The notes beneath the pieces were generated by a model. It ran no database searches, had not been told where the DNA came from, and was given only the letters and a program-made list of their open reading frames with translations. From Hypsibius dujardini (Eukaryota; Tardigrada; Eutardigrada; Parachela; Hypsibiidae), in NCBI GenBank assembly GCA_001579985.1, contig LRSR01003034.1:1-31993 (forward strand): a stretch of 31,993 nt of DNA, given 5' to 3'. Shown piece by piece: positions 8,578 through 27,100 of the stretch. Both the position numbers and the translations under genes were made by a program. Numbering within the stretch: position 1 is the stretch's first letter; each line of letters starts with the position of its first letter.

Positions 8578-9926
8578 ATGGAAAGTGACTCCTGCTTTTC
8601 GCTGCTCCACGCGAGCCTCGCCAACTCTTCAAGGAATCCGTTGAGCGCTTCCGTTCTCCTGATCGAAGCAGCGGCACACTGCCTGAGCAATCCAGTTCGT
8701 CTTCGGTTAATCCTATTCTGGACACTCCTTGTGCTGCTGTCGATAGCGTGGTGCTATGCATCCCCTTTGCTCAACCTTCACACGTCTTCAAAACGAAAAT
8801 TTTTCCACTTTGCGATTTCTGCTGTTTACGTCAGTGGCATTGTCTTTGATTTCGAGTTTCTCTGCGTGGCGGCTGTGTGCGCATTGATTGCGTTCGTCAT
8901 ATCCGAGGTAAAAGCCTCTTCGCGGGTGCAGAAGGATAAATAATCCAGACACAGGGGCAGCCCATCCAAACTCCAAAGGCGTGTGCTTGATTAATTGATT
9001 TAAGCATTGACTTTTGTCAACATTGCTTACAGACTCATTACAGTAAATGAAAATTTTGAAATTACAACTATAGTTGGGATAACGATTCCTTCAGTTTAAA
9101 CAACAGCGAAAAATCAGCATTTGAAGAATGGAAAGCTGTTTGGAATTTGGGAAGAAACGTTAGTTGGGAGTTGCTGAGTTGGGGTTTAGAGAACAAAAGT
9201 TGCCACAAGTGAGTTGTCATTGCTCGAAAAGGTTGATTAATTAATTGGACATACAATATCTTCAAATCAATCAATCTGGCTTCAGCATGGCATCCCATGA
9301 TCTCACTCACGACCATCAATGATCCTTTTACGAAATTTTGTTTGCAGATATGCCGACTCTGCGGCCCAACATTGCTCCGGCGGATCCTTAACGACGCATT
9401 CACATCCCTCCTCGATTCAAAAGACCAAGGAACCTTCATTTTCTCCCATTTTTACCTCCTTCTCGGAATGTCACTGCCCATCTGGCTGGACTACCTCACC
9501 GCGTCGAGCCGTGCCGGCCATACCGTTGTCAGTTACGCCGGTATCGTTACCGTCGGAGTAGGCGACAGTTTCGCCGCCATCATTGGTCGTGCTTGCGGTC
9601 GGCATCGATGGCCCAGGAGAAACCGAACCCTCGAAGGCAGCGCTGCCATGTTGTTTAGCCAATTGATTACCTTTGAAGTATTACGGTGGTGCGATCCAGT
9701 CGCGTTTTATTTATCGGGTGATGGGTTGGCGATCGAGCTGTGGTCCTTGAGAGCGGGATGGTTTGTGCATTGTCTATTGACAACCTTGGCGGAAGTTTAT
9801 GTCGAGGGATCGGATAATGTCATGGTCCCGCTGTTTTCCGTTTTGATTCTTTGGGTCTCGAAGTGGATCAGAGAGTTGGGTGGCTTTACGTCTACTCTTA
9901 TTTTTGCTCAAAAAAGTGATTTATAA
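8578..9926 (+). CDS. DOLK: Dolichol kinase
   Basis: Two exons: 8578-8907 and 9348-9926 (donor GTAAAA, acceptor tttgcag, phase 0), giving 302 aa. DOLK uses CTP to phosphorylate dolichol in the ER membrane, making the carrier lipid for N-glycans and GPI anchors. Visible conserved blocks are KRKFFHFAISAVYVSGIVFD with its following helix, LLDSKDQGTF...YLLLGMSLPIWL, the CTP-kinase signature GIVTVGVGDSFAAIIGR, and RWPRRNRTLEGS, the counterpart of the KKTFEGT loop. At least five hydrophobic segments are seen. Human and yeast enzymes have about 520-540 residues; the multi-spanning N-terminal part of some 230 residues is missing here. The frame is closed by a TAA at 8530, and I found no upstream exon, so this is a short form, an incomplete model, or a gene cut by the adjacent repeats. 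The intron (8908-9347, 440 bp) holds nothing else. Confidence 0.88.
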
Positions 9927-9930
9927 TAAA
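9925..9930 (+). terminator. Candidate poly(A) signal of DOLK overlapping its stop
   Basis: AATAAA shares two bases with the TAA stop (9924-9926). If used, the 3' UTR would be only about 15-30 nt. No other canonical signal lies nearby on this strand. Confidence 0.45.
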
Positions 9931-10010
9931 TTGTGCAGGGTAACTGTCACGGTTTGTTTACGTTATAGCACCCGGAAAGGTTACATTTACTTTACATACA
10001 ATTCTTAGGG

Positions 10011-10289
10011 ATGGCAAAAAAAATATAGTTAGTCAACGAACCAGTTTTATTAGTCAACTAAAGATTAGCCGCTATGGAATTTTTATTGCGTTTCTTTTAG
10101 CAACTAAAAGTTTTAGTAAAAATTAGAGTAATTGTAGTTTTTTTCAGTTTTTGCACTTAAATTTTCAGTAACTAAAGCTGTTGGTGTAGTTTTTTAGTCA
10201 GCCAAAAGAACTATAGCCGAACAATTAGTCCACTAGAAGGTTTCGTTTCGTTTTCGTTTCGTTTTTATATGTTACGTTAGTTTTGCCAT
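10011..10289. repeat. Possible 280-bp MITE with ATGGCAAAA ends
   Basis: Begins ATGGCAAAA and ends TTTTGCCAT (9-bp inverted ends). The interior is AT-rich with many TTAGT/ACTAA iterations and a gtttcg pentamer-like run at 10244-10265. The ends extend loosely (tagggATGGC against tagtATGGC in inverse). No target duplication was recognised. Confidence 0.4.
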
Positions 10290-10721
10290 ACTACGTTTGA
10301 TGATTTACATCACGTTACTGCAGATGATTTTACAGACACAGACTGGCAGGAGATTGAAAATGTGTGTCAGTTACAGGCAAAAGCCACAAACAGACTGTCC
10401 CCAACGGTCAGTTTAGTTGGTAAACTACAGATATTCCGATTATTATAGACATGACTTCCGTCAGCGGACAGATAAGTCAATTCATTAATCTGATCTGCAA
10501 GCCCGAGGTTACACGTACATGTAGTTACGAAGAAGCGGGGTAGTGGAAGAAACAGGGTACCCCAACTGAATCAAACAGACAGAATATCAGCCTCGTTGAC
10601 CAGAGTATCGATCAGGGAAATCTGAAGAGTGTGTCTACGTACATGGATGGTTCATCCGGGTAAGGTACCATAAACACCAACAACATTGGGTGCGTTTTTG
10701 ATTTTTAATATTATTTTTCAG
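10290..10721. other. Intergenic between convergent DOLK and the Gly-rich gene
   Basis: No open frame or repeat array that I can support. It must contain the 3' flank of the glycine-rich gene. Confidence 0.4.
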
Positions 10722-10727
10722 TTTATT
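10722..10727 (-). terminator. Poly(A) signal of the Gly-rich secreted protein gene
   Basis: AATAAA on the minus strand (plus tttatt), 42-47 bases after the stop at 10769, with T-rich plus-strand sequence around it. Position fits well. Confidence 0.65.
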
Positions 10728-10768
10728 ATTTGACAAAGTGTACAAAAATCATTCAAAATGAGCGTTTT

Positions 10769-13700
10769 CTACTTCCCAGCTGTCGCTGCTACCGGTAAAG
10801 CGGGCTTCGCCAGGATGGACCGGATTTGCGACGCCATGGATGCGTACCCGCCATTGCTGATCCCGCCGCCACTGCCTTGTCCTCCATAACCACCGGACCC
10901 GCCACCGCCTTGTCCGCCTCCGTAACCACCACCGATCTGGCCCCCTCCACCACCGGAGTACCCACCGCCGCTGCCGCCGGAACCTCCGGCATTCATTCCG
11001 TAGGACGCACCACTAGCTCCGCTTCCCTGAGTTGCGTAATTAACTCCTCCTTGCTGATTCTGCTGTTGACCGCCGCTATAGCTACCCTGACCACCGCTGC
11101 CACCCCCGATGGAGCTGCTGCCAAAGTTTAGGCCGCTCCCGACCGACTGTCCACCAGAGTAGCCCATCGCCCCGCCGATGCCGCCACCACCTTGGTTTTG
11201 AAATGAGCTGGGCCCGGAAAAAACCGTCGAGCCGAGCGGCTGCCCCAGGATCCCGGTTGTGGACTGGCCTGAGTAACCGGAACCCATTCCGACATTCCCA
11301 CCAGAAGAGTAGCCGGAACCTCCGCCGCCGCCGCCGTTGCCACTGTACGAGCCGGATCCGCCCGACAAGCCGGACTGCTGCCCACCATATCCACCGCCAG
11401 AGTTCTGATTCTGATTTTGGATGCCGGTTGAACCGTACGAACCGCTGGACCCGCCGGACTGTCCCCCGCTGTAGCCATGATTTTGGCTTTGCTGATTCTG
11501 ACCGCCCATTGAGCCGTACGATCCGGATCCGCCAGACAAGCCGGACTGGCTAGTACCACCGCTGTACCCACTGCCGGAATTGCCTCGGTTCGGTTGATTC
11601 TGGCCGGAACTGTAAGAACCACCGAAACTTTGACCCCCCGTACTACCACCACCGTACAGTCCACCGGAAATGGAGACGCCGCCGATGCTGCCTTGTTGAC
11701 CGCCGCCGTAGGAACCGCCGACGCCGCCACCAAAGCTCTGTCCACCGTACAATCCACCTAACTGGCCGGAACCAGACTGAAGACCCGTTTGTCCACCATA
11801 CGAGCCACCGAGTTGACCGGAGCCGGATTGCAGACCGGTTTGACCGCCTGCATACGAACCGCCTAGTTGTCCAGAGCTGGACTGTAGGCCGGTTTGACCG
11901 CCAGCATAGGAGCCCCCCAGTTGACCGGAGCCAGACTGAAGACCAGTTTGACCACCGCTGTACGATCCGCCGAGTTGGCCGGAACCCGTCTGCAAACCGG
12001 TCTGACTACCACCATACGAACCGCCGAGCTGCCCCGAACCGGTCTGCAGACCAGTTTGACCGCCACTGTACGATCCACCGAGCTGCCCCGAACCAGACTG
12101 CAAACCTGTCTGTCCGACACTGTATGAACCGGAGCCGGACTGCAAGCCGGTCTGGCCGTATGAGCCTCCAAGCTGACCGACACCAGATTGCAGACCCGTC
12201 TGGCCACCAGCACCGCCATACCCTCCACCTATACCACCACCACCGGAACCTCCCAATGAGTATGAGTTGCTCCCAATTCCGACGCCCTGCAAACCGGTCT
12301 GACTTCCGCCACCGTAGCTTCCACCACCGCTACCACTGCCTTGTTGCGATCCTCCGGCGTATAAGCCGCTTCCACCGGCCAGCCCAGTCTGCCCACCGCC
12401 TCCATATGATCCACTGCTGCTGCCAGTGTTGTGATTTTGTTGTTGTTGGCCAGCGGAATAACCACCCGAGCCGGACTGCTGACCGCCACTGTACGAGCCA
12501 CCAGCTCCCCCGCCGCCACCCATCCCGGAGGATCCTCCATAGGAGCCAAGCTGTCCGGAAAGGCCACCTTGTCCACCGCCACTACTGTATCCGGATCCGC
12601 CCGAACCAAACCCTCCTTGCCCACCCAAACCGCTGCTGGAGCCACTGTAGCCTCCACCGCTTCCACCACTGAGTCCAGTTTGGCCTCCAGAATAGCTTCC
12701 ACCCTGGCCTCCTCCGATTCCAGTTCCGGACTGTCCTCCGGAGTAGCCACCGCTACCTTGACCGCCACCATAACTTCCTCCGCTCTGTCCACCGAGTCCG
12801 GTCTGACCGCCACCATAACTACCACCGATCTGCCCACCGAGTCCGGACTGACCGCCGGCATAGCTTCCTCCGCTCTGTCCGCCGAGTCCGGACTGACCCC
12901 CACCGTAATTTCCGCCACCTTGTCCGCCGAGTCCGGTTTGACCGCCACCACCATAACTGCTGCCACCTTGCCCGCCAAGCCCCGATTGCCCACCGCCACC
13001 GTAGCTTCCACTACCACCCTGGCCACCCAGTCCAGATTGCCCGGAATAGCTCTGCTGACCACCACTTCCACCACCTCCGTATGATCCACCGGAGACTCCG
13101 CTGGTACCCTGGTGCTGTATGTTCTGCCCGCTTTGACCGTAGGACCCGCTACCGGAACCGATTCCCACCGAGAGACCCGTTCCCAAACCGGAACCGCCGT
13201 ATGAGCCCCCGCTTCCACCGCCACCGATCATGCCTCCATACGAACCTCCTCCGCCGGATCCGCCGCCGTAGGATGACTGCTGTCCACCACCTCCGCTCTG
13301 ACCGCCGTACGACCCGCCTCCTCCTCCTCCAACACCACCACCACCGAAGAGACCACCTCCACTTGACTGACCGCTGTAACTCAGACCACCACTTCCGGTC
13401 CCGCCGTACGACCCTCCGCTACCGGACGGGAAACCCTGGTTTCCGCCACCACCGGCGTATGAACCGGACCCTCCGAAGCTTTCTCCGCCAATGCTGTTGT
13501 AGTTGGCGGCACTTCCGCCAATGTTTTGGCCGGCTCCTCCGCCGTAGCTTCCACCGCTAGAGAGGCCAGAACCGCCGTAACCACCGCTGCCACCGCCGGA
13601 TGATTGTCCTCCACCATAGCTACCACCGTTGCTGCTTAACTGTCCGAACTGGCTCTGCTGTTGGCCCATCATACCGTAACCGCCGGATCCCCCGCTGGAG

Positions 13701-13941
13701 CCCAGGTACCTCCAACAGAGATTAAGTATCCATTAGCCCCTTAAAAACTCTAAGAAATCTCTACTCATAGACAAATTTATATTTACCCCATTTGGCCGGA
13801 CCCGGAAGCGCCATATCCACCGCCGCCACCGCTGCCAATCTGACTGCCGACTCCGTAGGATCCGCTCTGCGCTCGGACGCTGCATGCGATGTTGGTGGCG
13901 GCGTTCAAGCTCACCAGTACGAGGTATTGAAACGACAGCAT
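10769..13941 (-). CDS. Secreted glycine-rich silk/cuticle-like repeat protein
   Basis: Two exons, 13941-13787 and 13694-10769, with a 92-bp intron (GTAAAT...ctccag) that restores frame (Gln-Met-Gly-Gly-Gly). The product is 1,026 aa. Exon 1 encodes a signal peptide, MLSFQYLVLVSLNAATNIAC, with likely cleavage after SVRA. The mature chain is Gly, Ser, Gln and Tyr rich, built of GGSYGGG/GGYGG motifs with two clear repeat blocks: QSGLGGQGGSYGGG (about residues 265-360) and QTGLQSGSGQLGGSYAGG (about 550-700). I see no Cys, a single Glu, very few Arg, and Lys only in the final segment. The C-terminus changes to the unique sequence YASMASQIRSILAKPALPV ending GK. Such composition occurs in extracellular silks, cuticle and adhesive proteins; the exact role is unknown. 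The open antisense frames are a by-product of the GC-rich repeats. Confidence 0.88.
11740..12205 (-). repeat. Coding repeat block, QTGLQSGSGQLGGSY unit
   Basis: About eight copies of a 16-20-residue unit ending QLGGSY (one QLGGLY). Variation falls at SGG/AGG/GGS linkers and at LQSGS versus LQTGS. The near-identity at DNA level suggests recent unequal exchange or slippage. Confidence 0.85.
12770..13050 (-). repeat. Coding repeat block, GLGGQ unit
   Basis: Seven copies of [QS/QT]GLGGQ[G/S/I]G separated by SYGGGG-type linkers of 6-9 residues. It is distinct from the QLGGSY block farther along the same protein. Confidence 0.8.
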
Positions 13942-13995
13942 GATGGCGAGGGCCGCTCGAAGGCCCCGAGTCAGGGAACCTTCGAAATCCGTCGG

Positions 13996-14062
13996 CTGTT
14001 GTGGCTAGACGGATGGATGGACGGGTGGACGGATAGTCGGATGGATAGACAGACGGATGAAT
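13996..14062. repeat. Degenerate GGAT/GACA-type simple repeat
   Basis: Iterated ggatggatgg, ggacggatag and agacagacgg in the 5' UTR region of the glycine-rich gene. Confidence 0.6.
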
Positions 14063-14155
14063 GGTCAAATAGGTGGACGACACGATACGTGAGGCTTAAT
14101 CCCAATGGAGTCGACGACGACGACAACTTCTCAAAAAAAGGAGGCGTGTGATTTG

Positions 14156-14163
14156 TATTTATA
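14156..14163 (-). promoter_or_regulatory. TATA box of the Gly-rich secreted protein gene
   Basis: TATAAATA on the minus strand, a strong TATA consensus. It is about 215 bases before the ATG at 13941 and would place the transcript start near 14130, with a 5' UTR of about 190 nt. A TATA promoter suits a tissue-specific structural gene, unlike the TATA-less housekeeping neighbours. No RNA data were available. Confidence 0.5.
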
Positions 14164-16280
14164 TCAATTTGGGGTTGCTGCACGCATCCACCAGTGTTGG
14201 ACTATGCAAAAGAGGCTGTACAATGAGATGGAGAAGAAAGAAATGAAAAGAAAGAGAAGCTCTCTCGTTTTCCATGCAAATGAATTCCGCCGATTCTGAC
14301 AGCTGCGCGCGCGCTCGTGCAGGTTTTAGTATCTCAAACGGATCTCGTGTAGTTGTGAGAGGAGTAGGATCAACATTCAACACAGGAGAGGCCCCCTCTC
14401 GTCACCGTCTAATTCCATTATGTGAGTGTGTTTGTGGTCTGTCACTTCCAGAGATGACCCCATCGTCATCATCACCACCGGCGGCGGCAGAGCGCTCTCC
14501 CCGGGGCCCCCTCTCAAGTAGTGTGAAGACGTCGTCGACCGACGGACGACAAAACGACGCCGGTATCTTCCGGTCCCCGGTGTGTACCTTCGCGCCGCGT
14601 TCTCCTCACTGTTGTGAGCACACAAATCGCACATACACACACACACACAACAGTAGTATAGGTAGGACCCATTCGTATGTCTCTAGAACCGAGATGTTAA
14701 AAATAAGAGTCGCGACAGGTTGCATTGCGCGGTCCGCTGAAGAGCCGAGATACATGCCACATTTACAAACAGACATGAGAATAAAGAAAGGTGCGACAGA
14801 GATTTCCTAAGCCGACAGCACGAGCGTGTGCGCTCGTCAAGTGGCGACCGCCGGCGAGGAAGATCCGTTCATTGTTGATCTTTGTATTAATCGGTTCGAA
14901 TTAATCGCATTCGGCAGTCTTCCCGTTTGACGAGTTCGGACCTCGGCAATAGCCATTGTTTCAGACATCTATCTATCTAGAGGCACGTCGCACGAGTTGT
15001 GATGGGCAGGTCGTTGAGTCTGTCTTGCTTACTGGTAGTGTGGAGAGGCTGGAGAGGTTGCTGATGCCAATGACTGGGAGTTTCCGTTGTGCTACTGCGC
15101 CGACATTGTCCAGTCTCGAGAGCGCGATGCTGCTGCTGCGCCCGGTTCTTGGCCACACAGCACACACACTACATCGTGGTGATCGAGGCGGCATCGAGAT
15201 TGCACTTCCGGTTGGCGGTGAACTTAAGACCGCCGCAGTATGCATGGTCTGTTTCTCAAACTATATTTACCAGGTTTTCATGATTTGGCTTTTCGTAAAA
15301 AAACTGCAAAAAACTACTTGGCTAGTTGAGCTGCACTGCTGCAATTGCAACCAAGTACTAGTACATACTACTGTGCCTATCTTATACGACTGCTAACTAC
15401 ATGTGGAAACTTGCCTTGCTTCAGTTATTTTTAGCCGAAAACCACAGAAAACAAAGCATAGTGATCGTCTCAATGTCTATGGCCCACTGTACATTCAATT
15501 CAAGGTCAAGTCGCAACAAACTCTCACTAATACTAGTAAAATTATAGAAGATTTGATTGATCTTGGCTTGATGTCAGAGTGACATCCTATAGGTGGCGCA
15601 GTGTAACCGAATTACATACCCTGCTATTGTACAGCTGATTTAGGCGAAATTAGACGCTCCTTTCACTTGCTCCCTTTTTTTGCTGCAGCAAAACCCCAGC
15701 TAAAACTGCAGGGAATACTTTCCATTAAGTAGAATGATTTCTATTAATTTGCATCATTTTATATTATACGTATATATTGACCGGGCCGGTGCCTAGCAAA
15801 ATATGCGCTCAAGCAAGCTCTCGAATCAATGCAAACCGTATATTTGTACCTCCGGCAGAAGACGTAATTTTAACGAGCGCGAGTGATGTCATTGCCTGTC
15901 CTGTCTCGCTTGAGAGTCTGCTGGTATAGTACTGTACAATCATTTCCCAGCCTCCTGCCTCTTAACTATAAGACGGCAGGCATGGCTTGCTTCACTCCAT
16001 TTGCCAACCTGTGCTGGTGGCTTTATTTAATCTCCCCAAAGTATCGCACTTTTCTCCCCCAAAACCACAACAAAATCACCATCAAATCAAATAAAAAAGA
16101 TCAGAGAAAGACTCCTTCACACAATCTGTGCTACTACTCAACGGGTGAGACGCCATTTTCGCCGGGGGAATTGTCAGCTTCGATGCGAGGTCGCTGTCGT
16201 CGTCGTGAGTGAGTGAGCGGTCCGTTGCTCGACCAGCGTTGATTTTCTCTCCCTGCTTGCCTGAATATCCGCCTTCCAAC
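14164..16280. other. Intergenic between divergent Gly-rich and RPB2 genes
   Basis: About 2.1 kb. It contains an (AC)n run at 14635-14649 and a GC-richer part (14840-15245) with open frames on both strands but no domain I can name. The last 80 bases before 16281 (cgtcgtgagtgagtgagcgg and following) are probably RPB2 5' UTR. No TATA box is evident for RPB2. Confidence 0.45.
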
Positions 16281-22896
<6,616 letters not shown>

Positions 22897-23196
22897 TCAC
22901 ACTGACCGACCAACGTCGTTCCCGTGATATTGGCGCGTCTCTTTTTAAATTAAATCCGCGAGTCGGCACCGTTAATTATACGCCATTTTTTAAAACCCAC
23001 TGTACACATGGCTTTTTTTGATAAGCCTCCTGCTTCTGCTTTCCTCTCGAAATATCACACCTACTGCTTGCGAAATTGTTGTCTTAAAACACGGACTGGC
23101 TTGATGGTGTGTTTTTGTTATCGACTGAACACTGTCCGAATCCGATGTAATAATTGGTACTACTGCTGCTTGGAGTGATGAGATATGAGAATGCTG

Positions 23197-23202
23197 AATA
23201 AA
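23197..23202 (+). terminator. Poly(A) signal of RPB2
   Basis: AATAAA about 300 bases after the RPB2 stop, in gctgaataaaaataag. Confidence 0.6.
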
Positions 23203-23416
23203 AATAAGAGCCATTCCTAATTAATCGATGAACTCAAACGTCCAAAGAAATACTGTATTCTATCGCCCAAAAACTAATCAAATATACCTGCCGAAGTCGG
23301 CCCGGCAAACAATCTTCAGTAAAACCGCTACGTCATTAGTGCACACATTGTACGACTAAAAAAACATTTTAACCACCGGAAGATGACACCGAGGAAGAAG
23401 TCTATAAGAGGCTCGT

Positions 23417-23422
23417 TTTATT
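23417..23422 (-). terminator. Poly(A) signal of WDR6
   Basis: AATAAA on the minus strand (plus tttatt), about 125 bases after the WDR6 stop at 23547 and not overlapping the RPB2 signal. Confidence 0.6.
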
Positions 23423-23546
23423 TCCCTAAGAGACCTGTGCTTTTCCACTCGAGTTCCTCTTCTACGCGCATTTGACGATAGTTTTCCCCCAAAAAAGGCA
23501 GCCGCTCTTCGTATTTCGCTGGCACACACAGACTGAAAAAACGAAG

Positions 23547-24147
23547 TTATGCCAAATCTGGCGACGTCGCAGTACCATGATGCAGTACTACCGGAGATTC
23601 CCTCTGTATTTTCGCCAGCCAACTGCTAATGTCCAGTAACTGGAAGCCTGCACCAACAATCGCCAGGTAAGTCGAAGCAACAGAATCATCTTCAGCGGTC
23701 GTCATCGTTGCTGTTGTTGTTGACAATCCATCTCCCGGTGCACGGTCGGTTGCTGGTCTCTCGACTAAAGCAATACACGAGACGTCTCCCACGCTGATGG
23801 ATAAACTGCTGCTGCCAGGGGGCTTTATCTGAAAGGGAGACATTAATGGTGTAAGCAACGGCCAGTTGTCAGTAACTTGTGGATAATAGTTCTGGTAGCG
23901 GAGGCTAACGCTAAGCTACCTCCTTCTGGTCGTAGTCCACTTCCCACATTTTAATTAGCTGATCTTTTGATGCGCTGAGGAGGTGGTGGGTTCCTCGAAG
24001 AAACTTGATGCCTGTAAAGCGTGCAGATCTTTGTGATTTAATTTTAAATGATGTCTGTCTGTCTGTCTGTGTGTCTGTTTGTCTGTCTGTGTGTCTGTGT
24101 GTCTGTGTGTCTGTGTGTGTGTCTGTCTGTCTGTCTGTGTGTCTGTG

Positions 24148-24178
<31 letters not shown>

Positions 24179-27100
24179 ATTTCTGAATTTCTGTCTGTTT
24201 TCTGTCTGTTTTTATGTCTGTCTGACTGACCGACTGACTGACTGACTGACAATTCACTCAGTGATGTATACCGATGTGATCTTTCTGGAGTTCAAGTTTA
24301 TCAAAACTCTACCTGAAATCTGAGCACTGTGGGCATTTTCCATTTTAAATTTGCTCATAAGAATTGGTAGCGGCTCTCCCGAAACTACCTCCATCACAAA
24401 AACGCAGATTGAGCAGTCATCGCCGCCGGTTGCTATATACAGATGTCCGTCGAACAATACGAAATCGAGTGCATCGACTCCGGATTGGTGGGCCAACACC
24501 GACAATGACGACTGGCCGGCAGGGTCGAATTTGAAAACTTCCGTCTCACCGAAATCTTCCAGCTTCGATAACGTCCCCCTCAGCGGCATAGTTAAGTTGA
24601 AAACAGCGATAAGACCCTTCGTGCCAGCTGTGAGTACGAGGACTTGGTCGCCGACTAGAAGGAGGCGAACCTGGAGTAGAGTTCGAAAAGTTTTTGTAAA
24701 TCCCAAAAGTTGCTATAGGAAGATCTCTATATATTATCTCTTTAGAAATATTACCTTTAGAAATTTTTCTAAACTAATCAACTTCTATATTTACATCAGT
24801 ATTGCGGTTAATTAAATTCTATTTGAATTTATAATTAAATTTTTGAAACACATTGTGAAAAGAAGGACTACCGACCTGGAGGACACACCACGGATACGGA
24901 GCGATCTCACCGACCAACGTGATTTCGTTGGGTGAACCCAAGGCGAAGATGCGGATCGTCCCATCACTGCTGCCGGCGGCTAGAATTTCGAAGTTTTCGA
25001 AGCTGACGGGTGTTGAAAGATCCATAATGCGGGTATCTGGGTCGATGAGACTCTTGTCGGACCACTGCTTGCGCACCACCGGGTAGGGCGACCATTCAGC
25101 AGTCATGACGACATTTTCAGACCAAATGTCATCAGCGCAAGCCCAACAAACTAGTTGAGTGCGACCGCCAGCGGAGTATACGCAAGTTTTGAACTTGCTA
25201 GACAGTCTCACAGACCGGACCTACAAAGGAACAAGGATAGCGTGACACATGCAGTCAAGATAAGACAGACTAAATCACGGCTAAAAGGGTCAGCAGGCGG
25301 GAAGAAGGAAAGGCACGCAAAGACAGGTCCCTCGCAGGACAGTCAGACAGTCAGACAGACAGAAACCAGTACGCAGACAATCTATGGCAGGCAACACACA
25401 GATAGACAGACAGACAGACAGACAGAGAAACAGACAGGCAGATAAATAGACAGATAAAACAAACAGCCATACAGACAAACATACACAGTTGAAAGAGATA
25501 GATAAGATATTCCGTATTACCGACGACAAGTGTCCTTTGCATTCTGCGACCACTGAGGGAGACACAGGAAGTCTTGCACGCTCCATTCCCACCCTTATAA
25601 TCTTTACAACGGTATCCTCGCTTCCGACTGCCATCACCAGCGAGCCAGTCCGTGAGCTGGAAGCAGCCACCGACCATATCTGAAGCCCATGCAGTGGCTC
25701 CTTCAACTGGAATCGGCTCTGACCAATACTTCCAATACACCTGCTCAACCAGTGCACCCCGGTAGTTTTAACAAAAGCAAATTGAAGAGTGCGTGACGAT
25801 TCAAACAGCGCGCATGAGAAACTTCGGTGACCACCGCCACAGTCAACTTCCATAACAGTTTCACCGGAACCGGCATGAACCGCGGCAAAATTGGTGGACC
25901 GAAAGCCGCAAATGATCAACTGGTCGAAATTGTTAGGATTGCCATGACCATGCAATATATGAAACCCGGAAACCCATTCGACAGAATTATTGTCTGGTTC
26001 AATGACACGCAGCCGTTCCAGTATCAGATGGTCCTGATCATTTAGGTGGTACCGCCAGAAAATGACTGCGCCACTGCGTCCTGATGTTACTACCGGGTGG
26101 CTTGAGTCGTCAGAGCTACCTTCAGGCAGCGTGATCTGCGAGAAGAAACAAATCGTACTATCTATCTATGTGAACGGACAGACAGACAGACACACAGACA
26201 GACAGACACACAGACAGACAGACAGACACACAGACACACAGACACACAGTCAGACACACAGAGACAGAGATAGACAGACAGATAGACTGACACACAAACA
26301 CAAAACAAACACACAATCAGACAGACAGACAGACAGACAGGTGTACAGACACTTTCCCATGAATAGCGATACCTGCGACACTTCATGATTGCCATGAACG
26401 TGCATGCCGACGTAAATATCCTTCCATATCACACGTTTGGACAGCACTCGCAACGACCCACTTCTATCACCGCAAAATAACAGAGCGCCCGGATTGCGAG
26501 CTGCCGCCGTAATCCAAAGATTCTTGCCAGACAACGGAACACTTCCGGCCAATGTCAGTAAACCGTTCTCGGTGGTAACAATGTGAATGAATCCTGCCGG
26601 GCCTGAGACAATCAGAGTGCCCGAATCAGCCCATAACCCCTCCATGCAATTCACCGCGAGGTCAAAACTCCAATTTGGAGTAATATTCGAGGTGGTCGTG
26701 AGAAGAGCGATTTTACCGACACATGTGACAACGGCCACAGCTTGGGAAGTCGGGTTGTACCGCAGGGCGATGGTCTGTTTCAGAGCCGCGTCCTCCCACA
26801 GTAATGTCCAGGATGGTATATCGGAATGCTCTACGAGAAAAAGTAGGCCACCTTCCGCTAGGACGATAAGCCGCGCCTCGTCCACCACAACCAGGCGCAC
26901 CTGCAGACAAATTAAGACAGATCAACCACAGATACAGATAGACAGGTAAGCCAACCGAAAATGTCAGCTACTTCTTAAAGTCTCTTACCGGTTTGCCAAC
27001 AGGTGGAACAGACGAACTCAGTATAGCCTGTGAGGGAGAAGTCAGTCCAACTTCTACTTCGCGAACCGACAATCCACCATCGGCCCCTCCAGTGAACACC

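Larger units (their letters stand above)
22897..23546. other. Tail-to-tail spacer between RPB2 and WDR6
   Basis: 650 bp holding the 3' UTRs of both genes and their two poly(A) signals. The frames seen here continue past the WDR6 stop or lie in UTR and are not genes. Confidence 0.6.

Noticed and set aside
10826-13560. Long open frames on the plus strand and in other minus frames across the Gly-rich gene
   Set aside because: The GC-rich repeat codons keep antisense and shifted frames open. Only the minus frame with GGYGG repeats has a signal peptide exon, frame-restoring splice and poly(A) signal.
14956-15396. 146-codon plus frame and overlapping minus frames
   Set aside because: Competing frames on both strands in a GC-richer stretch, no domain, no splice context.
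24005-24245. Frames encoding repeated CLSVCLSV cysteine-rich peptides (also near 20300-20720, 21640-21930, 22500-22740, 25290-25500, 26160-26400, 27466-27846)
   Set aside because: They are translations of TGTC/GACA microsatellites lying inside introns of RPB2 and WDR6, not proteins.
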